From: Aporrectodea caliginosa
Taxonomy: Eukaryota > Annelida > Clitellata > Crassiclitellata > Lumbricidae
Direction of reading: 5' to 3'
NCBI GenBank assembly: GCA_020284085.1
Contig: JACEVL010000799.1
Span: 1,161,001 to 1,225,000 of the forward strand
Length of the DNA stretch: 64,000 nt
In this document: positions 58,731-64,000 of the stretch, in pieces
How the letters are laid out: each line of letters opens with the position of its first letter
Position numbering within the stretch: position 1 is the first letter of the stretch
The notes under the pieces: generated by a model
Databases searched by the model: none
Told to the model about the DNA's origin: nothing
The model's input: only the letters and a program-made list of their open reading frames with translations
Translations under genes and position numbers: made by a program

Positions 58731-59280
58731 TTTAGGCCTACATCAGCCTCGGCTTATGTGTCTGACACGCATATCTGGGGATTTGAAATTTTTCTGATAC
58801 ATTTTGTACCACTGCTAGAACAATCCCCAAAGGACATTCCTGATTATTGGTGAAATTGCCAATTTAAATTATTTTTTAGGGAGTAAAATGCCCTACAATG
58901 TGGAATTCTACTATCTGGCATATTTATTGAACTCTTATCTTTATTTATTGAACTTTTGATTTGTATTCTATTGATGTGATTGTAACTCAGATTCAGATTA
59001 CAGGTCTTTTGAACCACTTAAAGCCATTGTAAAAATTGTGGTGATATATGTCCCTGATATCCAAGTCTATTCTAAGTGCTTATCCAGCTACACAATCATG
59101 CTGCATCATTGGATATGAATTGTGATGAATCATCCAGTGGAAAGGCTTAAAGCTGTCTGAGTGTTCTTATTATTCCACGAAGCTAAGTATACTTTTGATT
59201 GCAGTTGATACTTTCTTATGAAACTTCCTGCAGTTTGGAAAGTGACTCCTTGTGAAGAGTAGATAGTATATAGTGTCGCT
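58731..59280. other. Intergenic, nothing recognised
   Basis: No supported exon or repeat family. Confidence 0.4.
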
Positions 59281-59288
59281 GTGAGTAG

Positions 59289-60189
59289 CAGAGATGGGTA
59301 CGATTAGCTAGAACTGCTAATCGATTAGAATTAGAATTAGCTCCTGAAATTTGCTAATCGATTAGAATTAGAATTAGCAAAAGGTTTTAGCTAATCGATT
59401 AGAATTAGAATGAGCAGCAGCTAATCGATTAGCAATTAGAATTAGATTTCGATAATCGATAGTTTGTCAAATTGTAATCGGAGAGCACAACAAGTTACTA
59501 CAGCAAGTTGTTGTAGCCTGTTACAATACCTAATGCTGTAGCCTATTACATACAATGCCTAAAGCCATAGCCTATTACAACATCTAAAGCTGCACAACTG
59601 CTATGTGTGAGAACAGTCCAAAAGCCAGCAAGCAACACCACATCGGTCGATATATGCTGCAATTATTGACATTGCTACTGCATAAATTCACTATTGCATT
59701 TTGCAATTAGCATGTCTTAAATCAGTGCATCACTTAGCCTACAGCGCCTAGCGTTTAGCGTTTACGATGTATCCACAAAATTAAATACGCGTTCCATGGC
59801 AGCTGAGGTTGCAGGAACACAGTGATGCTGTAGATGAGGAACATGAAGACGTGCAAATCTTTCAGTGTTGCATTCATGAGCAGAATGGACAGATAACCAT
59901 AAACAGATCATTTCAGGTTTGAAACAGCCTTCAGATAACTAAGTAAGTAAAGAATTCTTGAAAACTCAATATTAATAAACTCATTCTTAATGAATGCATT
60001 TCCAGCTTAATTTTCAAACATCTAATCGATCAGCTAATCGATTTTCGATTAGAATTAGCTGAAAATTGCTAATCAATTAGAATTAGAATTAGCATCAGAT
60101 GACAGCTAATTGATTAGAATTAGAATTAGCTGTTTGTCTAATCGATTAGCTAATCGATTAGCATCTAATCGATTAGTTACCCATCTCTG
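59289..60189. mobile_element. hAT-type element with CTAATCGATTAG arrays
   Basis: Ends CAGAGATGGGTA and TACCCATCTCTG; perfect 8-bp target duplication GTGAGTAG (59281-59288 and 60190-60197). Both subterminal regions (59300-59460 and 60020-60175) are built of the palindrome CTAATCGATTAG and its neighbour AATTAGAATTAG. No transposase frame. Confidence 0.92.
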
Positions 60190-60204
60190 GTGAGTAGATT
60201 GTCA

Positions 60205-60520
60205 GTAGAGCAGACGTTGAATCTCCGCCACTGGGGAAACCTCCCCGTGCCAGTCCCAAGCCTGGAGAAAGGAGGAGGGTTGGTTGGTAGGGTGCAGATA
60301 CTACCAGCCGTAAAAACCAAAACACGACAGAAATCAACCGCATGAATTCACAGAAACAGAAGAAAGAATGCCGGCTCGGACGTTGCCCGGACAAACAAGA
60401 TCCGCAGTCGGAGAGAGACAAATGGAGATGGATGGTGAAACATGCGATTGACACCAACGGACACTGAGCCCATGGACCGCAATGATGATGATGATGATGA
60501 TGATGATGAATCTGTTGCCC
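60205..60520 (+). mobile_element. LINE 3' end with (GAT)n tail
   Basis: The frame ERDKWRWMVKHAIDTNGH is typical of an RTE-like C-terminus. GAGCCCATGGACCGCAATGA and (GAT)n end it at about 60508. Confidence 0.6.
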
Positions 60521-60641
60521 TTCATTCTTCTGCTGGATGGGTCCCTGGTAGCAAAACTGTTTGAAACATGAACAATTTTCAGTTTGTGACTTTTGTTTCT
60601 GTTGACTTGTCTGAAAAAGTATTTGTTTTAACTTTATGCAG

Positions 60642-60692
60642 TTGGAAGTCATTGATGCGAAGACCAAACGCAGTTTGACAAAACTGGAAAAT
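60642..60692 (+). CDS. TECR: TECR exon encoding LEVIDAKTKRSLTKLEN
   Basis: Acceptor TTTATGCAG, donor GTAAGT; 17 whole codons. Confidence 0.82.
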
Positions 60693-61857
60693 GTAAGTTT
60701 TTGTGATGACTGCAAAGAAAATTAGTCAGTTTGATTGTACAATTTCTGTGGTTTTTCAGGTGAATTCAGTTAATTCTTGGACTGACTGAGCATTACGTTA
60801 GAACGCTTACAAGTACTGTTAAACTCATTAAGTTAGAACTCTTACAAGTACTGTTACACTCATGAAGTTAGAACTCTTACAAGTACTGTTAAACTCATTA
60901 AGTTAGAACTCTTACAAGTACTGTTAAACTCGTTAAGTTAGAACTCTTACAAGTACTGTTAAACTCATTAAGTTAGAACTCTTACAAGTACTGTTAAACT
61001 CGTTAAGTTAGAACTCTTACAAGTACTGTTGAACTCATTAAGTTAGAACTTACACGAACTGTAAAACTAAGTGTTACAGATAATGATTTCAGTGAAGGTA
61101 GCACCCTGATTTTTGTTGGTAGCTTGTATTTGCTATAGAATAATTTTCTTGGTTTCATTTTTTTAAGCTTTTACCAACAACAACAATTGGAGATGTGAAG
61201 AAAGAGTTCCAGAAAATCAGTAAGATATTCATTGTTTCTGTGTTTGCTTGTTTTTACTGCTATATGTAAAACAATAGCCAGACTATTTGCACTACTTTTA
61301 GGATATTGCATCTAAAGCATATCTGTAGCGGAGCACAGAGGAACTAGAAAAGTGCATTGGAAAGCTTTTAATTAAATTAAAACTTGTATATTGTGAAAAA
61401 ATGTTGAAAGGTCTTCTTTGATGTGTTGTTATTGTTTGGATTTGAATTATTGTCTGATTTTTATGTTTCAGTTTATGAGTTGGATTACATTGTAATGTAT
61501 TTGATCATTTATAAAGTGCTTCTCACAGCATAGGCCTTTCAGAAGCGCTCCACATCGATTCTGATCCATTTTTGACTGGGTTAAATCTATTGTTGACTTT
61601 TATCCATTGTTGACGTATATTTCAAGCGATTGTTGACTTGAACATTGATCCATTGTTGACTTAAATTTCAAGCTATTGTTGACTTGAATTTTGACCCATT
61701 GTTGACTGGGTTAAATCTATTGTTGACTTTTATCCATTGTTGACTTAGATTTCAAGCGATTGTTGACTTGAATTTTGATCCAGTGTTGACATGTTATGTT
61801 TGCTTCTTTCAGAGCCAGCCTATTATAGAGACCGTCAGTCATATCGAACAGATCCAA
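60642..61857 (+). CDS. TECR: Trans-2-enoyl-CoA reductase, 5' exons
   Basis: TECR catalyses the last step of very-long-chain fatty-acid elongation (NADPH-dependent reduction of trans-2-enoyl-CoA) in the ER membrane. Three exons are visible, 60642..60692, 61168..61219 and 61813..61857, with phases 0, 1 and 1 joining in frame. They encode LEVIDAKTKRSLTKLEN, LLPTTTIGDVKKEFQKI and (K)PAYYRDRQSYRTDP, matching the N-terminal ubiquitin-like domain of TECR (human pattern: EILDAKTREKL, ATIAEIKNLF, WYPARQSLRLDPKGK). Donors are GTAAG in all three. About 49 of roughly 308 residues are present; the catalytic membrane part must lie beyond the right edge, and a first exon carrying the start Met was not found. 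Introns hold two minisatellites and a LINE tail. Confidence 0.82.
60797..61061 (+). repeat. 35-bp minisatellite in TECR intron
   Basis: Seven full units of GTTAGAACTCTTACAAGTAC + TGTTAAACTCATTAA and a partial eighth, with ATTAA/GTTAA variants alternating in the middle. Confidence 0.95.
61168..61219 (+). CDS. TECR: TECR exon encoding LLPTTTIGDVKKEFQKI
   Basis: Acceptor TTTTTTTAAG, donor ATCA/GTAAGA; 52 bases ending in phase 1. Confidence 0.82.
61495..61562 (-). mobile_element. LINE/SINE tail fragment
   Basis: Minus strand GGAGCGCTTCTGAAAGGCCT ... AGCACTTTATAAATGATCAA. Confidence 0.6.
61565..61797 (+). repeat. ATTGTTGAC-based minisatellite in TECR intron
   Basis: Units of about 20 bp around ATTGTTGAC are arranged in a larger repeat of about 118 bp (GGGTTAAATCTATTGTTGAC recurs at about 61579 and 61708). 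It ends 15 bases before the exon acceptor. Confidence 0.85.
61813..61857 (+). CDS. TECR: TECR exon encoding PAYYRDRQSYRTDP
   Basis: Acceptor TTCTTTCAG, donor CCAA/GTAAGC; 45 bases, phase 1 to phase 1. The bordering codons are split with the neighbouring exons. Confidence 0.82.
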
Positions 61858-62379
61858 GTAAGCGCAAAGATTATCAATGCAATAAACCTTTAACTTTTGT
61901 TTTAAGTATAGTGATTAGTATAATGAACGTAGATGATTTTCTTTACTTGTTGTTTTGGACTTATGTTGTTTCTTTGTCCTTGTCCAGTGTCCGTGTTTTG
62001 CGGCTTTTGCCCCATCCTGGTTGACTGGATGTCTTTTGTTTCTACTATATTATTAATTATTATAATTAAATTTGTAGTGTGCGCACGGTTACGCCTAAAT
62101 GTGAATCTGAGGTGTGGATTGTCGGCCACCATGAGAAGATGCAGTTAGATATTCAAGTGCTTGGAAGCCAAAGAGAACTGCAGCTGCTGGACAATGTTGA
62201 TGATGTTTGTGACTTTAGTTTTATGTGAAGAAATTTAAATATCTGCAGTGCAGGTGAAACTGTGCTTTGACGTTTATAAGTAATCTTCTATTCTTCGGGA
62301 CCTACAGCGACGCTGGCATATCTTTTTCTAAATAACTGTTTCACCCTTTGCTTCATCTCAACTTAAGGGCCACAAGAAG

Positions 62380-62568
62380 TAAAATGATTTTACCTCTGAA
62401 AATAATTCCTAATTTCATTCATAATTTTAGTTCTGTAAATAATTCATAATTTAATTCCTAATTTCGTTTTTGAAGCCAAAATAATTCCTACTTTTACTTC
62501 TAATTTTCGTTAACGAAATCCTTTATTTTTACTTCTAATTTTAGTTTTCGTTAACGAAAATATCACTG
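62380..62568. mobile_element. Right end of a hAT-like element
   Basis: AATTCCTAATTTC repeats lead to CGTTAACGAAAATATCACTG, the inverse of a CAGTGATATTTTCG start. No left end found. Confidence 0.45.
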
Positions 62569-62584
62569 CTGTCTATCTGAGGAT

Positions 62585-64000
62585 TAGTCTGTCTGTGTCT
62601 TTGTTTAGGCAACTGTCTCTTAGCCAGTATATTGGACGTAGCCAGTGATGGTGACTAATTAATTGCCTAATTAATTAGCTTGGTGGCTAATTCTAATTCT
62701 AATTAGCAGTCGAAATTTGGCTAATTCTAATTAAAATTTCAAAATTAGTCACGTTGCAGATTCACATGCACCGATTAACAACGGTAACGTCAGTTTAGTG
62801 AATATAATAGACAGTAAGGCCCTATATTAGACCTTATTGCACCTTTTTTGCTACGTGTGCAAAGGTAGGAACAGACAGACGGACGGACAAAGAGGCGTAA
62901 AAACAGAGAGACACTGTTATGGTGATATAAGATTACTGTCGAAACCAGATCGAACTGCAAGCCTCAGTCTTTCGTGTGTCTGATCAGGTATGTTATGCTA
63001 AAGCTTATATAGACTTCTTGACGCCACTTGATTAGCAAGGCCTACGCAGGCCTTCACTGCTATCTACAATTAGCGTTGTTCTACCCCAGCAGTTGTCTTG
63101 TCTGCTATAGCAACTGTTGCTACTTCAGGGTGCTATGACTGGACGAAGGATTGGCTGTTGTACAGGTAACGGTTGTCGGACAACGGTTAACCGCAAACTG
63201 TTGCCAATCAAGGCAACCTATTTTGTTCTGTTCGCTGGTTAGTGACCTACCTTTATTAGTAGTAGTTTTTTTTTATCATACCTTGCCATAGCTTAGTAAT
63301 CATCGTAGGCTAATGTCACCTGGTCCACGCACTGCTCAGTACATAAGTCCGTTGATTCAAGTAGGCCCTAAGTACGTGTTATGCTAAAAACACATTAAAA
63401 CAGATGTGCATATATATATATATAATTATATAAAATTTATATATATATATATATATATTATAATCAGTGTAGACCTACATGGATATATATTTGAATATTT
63501 ATATAGAGCTTAAACCGCTTAAATAATATTTATTTTATTTTATTTAAACCGCTTAACTAATATTTATTTTATTTTATTATTGGTACTGTTACAGACTCCC
63601 AAACCGAAAACTTTACGGCATATAAGTAAGATATGTTGCAAGGCTAGACAATCAATGCATTGCGCATTTTAACTGCTCATGGCCTCAAGGGCCCAAACCT
63701 TTTTGTCGTGGTACGCCTTATGTACGCTAGCCAAGCATGATGGGATTTTGCTCGTCAGCAAGATAAAAACAGGCTCCAATCCATCATAAGTAGGATGATC
63801 CGGCGGGGGTACCTCCCCGTTGACAGCCCAACCTTTGACCGGCTCTGTCGCAAGGCTGATACTGGTCTCTTCACAGCTGTTCCAAACAACTAGGGCATGC
63901 TTTACATAAGTTGCTCCCACCAAGGAAATCAACTACCTATGAGGTAGCCTACTATGGTCTCATGACAGGGTCTTGACTCTTGTCGTGCGTCGACAACAAT
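62585..64000 (+). repeat. Third, rearranged copy of the 2.5-kb segment
   Basis: 62811-64000 matches 36725-37965 in direct orientation. 62585-62806 matches the reverse complement of about 33640-33860 (copy A) or its copy B equivalent. Includes a LINE RT end at 63580-64000 (GLFTAVPNN in one frame) and (TA)n at 63412-63460. Confidence 0.88.

Noticed and set aside
62117..62226. A fourth TECR exon after the CAG at about 62147 (LDIQVLGSQRELQLLDNVDD)
   Set aside because: The sequence does not match the expected continuation after RTDP(K) and no donor in the right phase follows.

Overview
The window is metazoan nuclear DNA: genes split into short exons by GT..AG introns, and most of the sequence made of decayed transposons, SINEs, minisatellites and microsatellites. 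The heptamer AGGCCTA recurs throughout, and LINE/SINE/hAT debris is dense. Both fit a marine invertebrate deuterostome; an echinoderm is my best guess, by inference only.

Three conserved genes are recognisable. (1) Left edge, minus strand: the first four coding exons of EIF2B2, the beta subunit of the eIF2B exchange factor (2752..2673, 2243..2157, 1006..918, 119..89). The gene runs off the left edge. (2) Centre, plus strand: an MFSD6-like major-facilitator transporter with exons 41997..44135, 44781..44942 and 45583..45744 (stop). The phase-1 splice sites join cleanly. Its 5' end is unresolved; a possible first exon lies at 38314..38464. (3) Right edge, plus strand: three 5' coding exons of TECR, the trans-2-enoyl-CoA reductase of fatty-acid elongation (60642..60692, 61168..61219, 61813..61857). 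The gene continues past the right edge. A few orphan exons (4370..4261, 24489..24426, 48366..48212) may belong to genes I cannot name.

Layout: 1-4.4 kb EIF2B2 with two LINE fragments in its introns; 4.7-7.9 kb a CR1-like LINE mosaic with nested hAT elements; 8-12.5 kb repeat remnants and a minus-strand LINE; 12.5-13.2 kb a foldback array of 26-bp units; 13.2-18.1 kb a degenerate GATCAT/ATG satellite that switches strand bias, punctured by two tRNA-type SINEs and a hAT element; 19.1-22.5 kb an intact RTE-type retrotransposon; 22.9-24.4 kb a hAT remnant and a LINE end; 24.4-26.1 kb a diverged tandem duplication carrying CRE sites, with telomere-like repeats between the copies; 26.8-29.0 kb a pogo-like transposon remnant containing a Copia-gag-like piece; 29-32 kb minisatellite and fragments; 32.1-37.1 kb a nearly identical 2.5-kb tandem duplication, with a rearranged third copy at 62.6-64 kb; 38-46.5 kb the MFSD6-like locus with a 27-bp minisatellite upstream; 47-52 kb LINE 3' ends and a hAT element inside a SINE; 53-57.3 kb AT-rich intergenic DNA with hairpins and an inverted SINE-like pair; 57.8-60.5 kb two hAT elements with target duplications plus LINE ends; 60.6-64 kb TECR with intronic minisatellites.

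The three genes are unrelated housekeeping or transport genes and form no common system. I found no convincing new multi-gene system. The unusual material is repeat architecture: the foldback/satellite block, nested transposons, the 3' tail shared by LINEs and SINEs, and the rearranged segmental copies.
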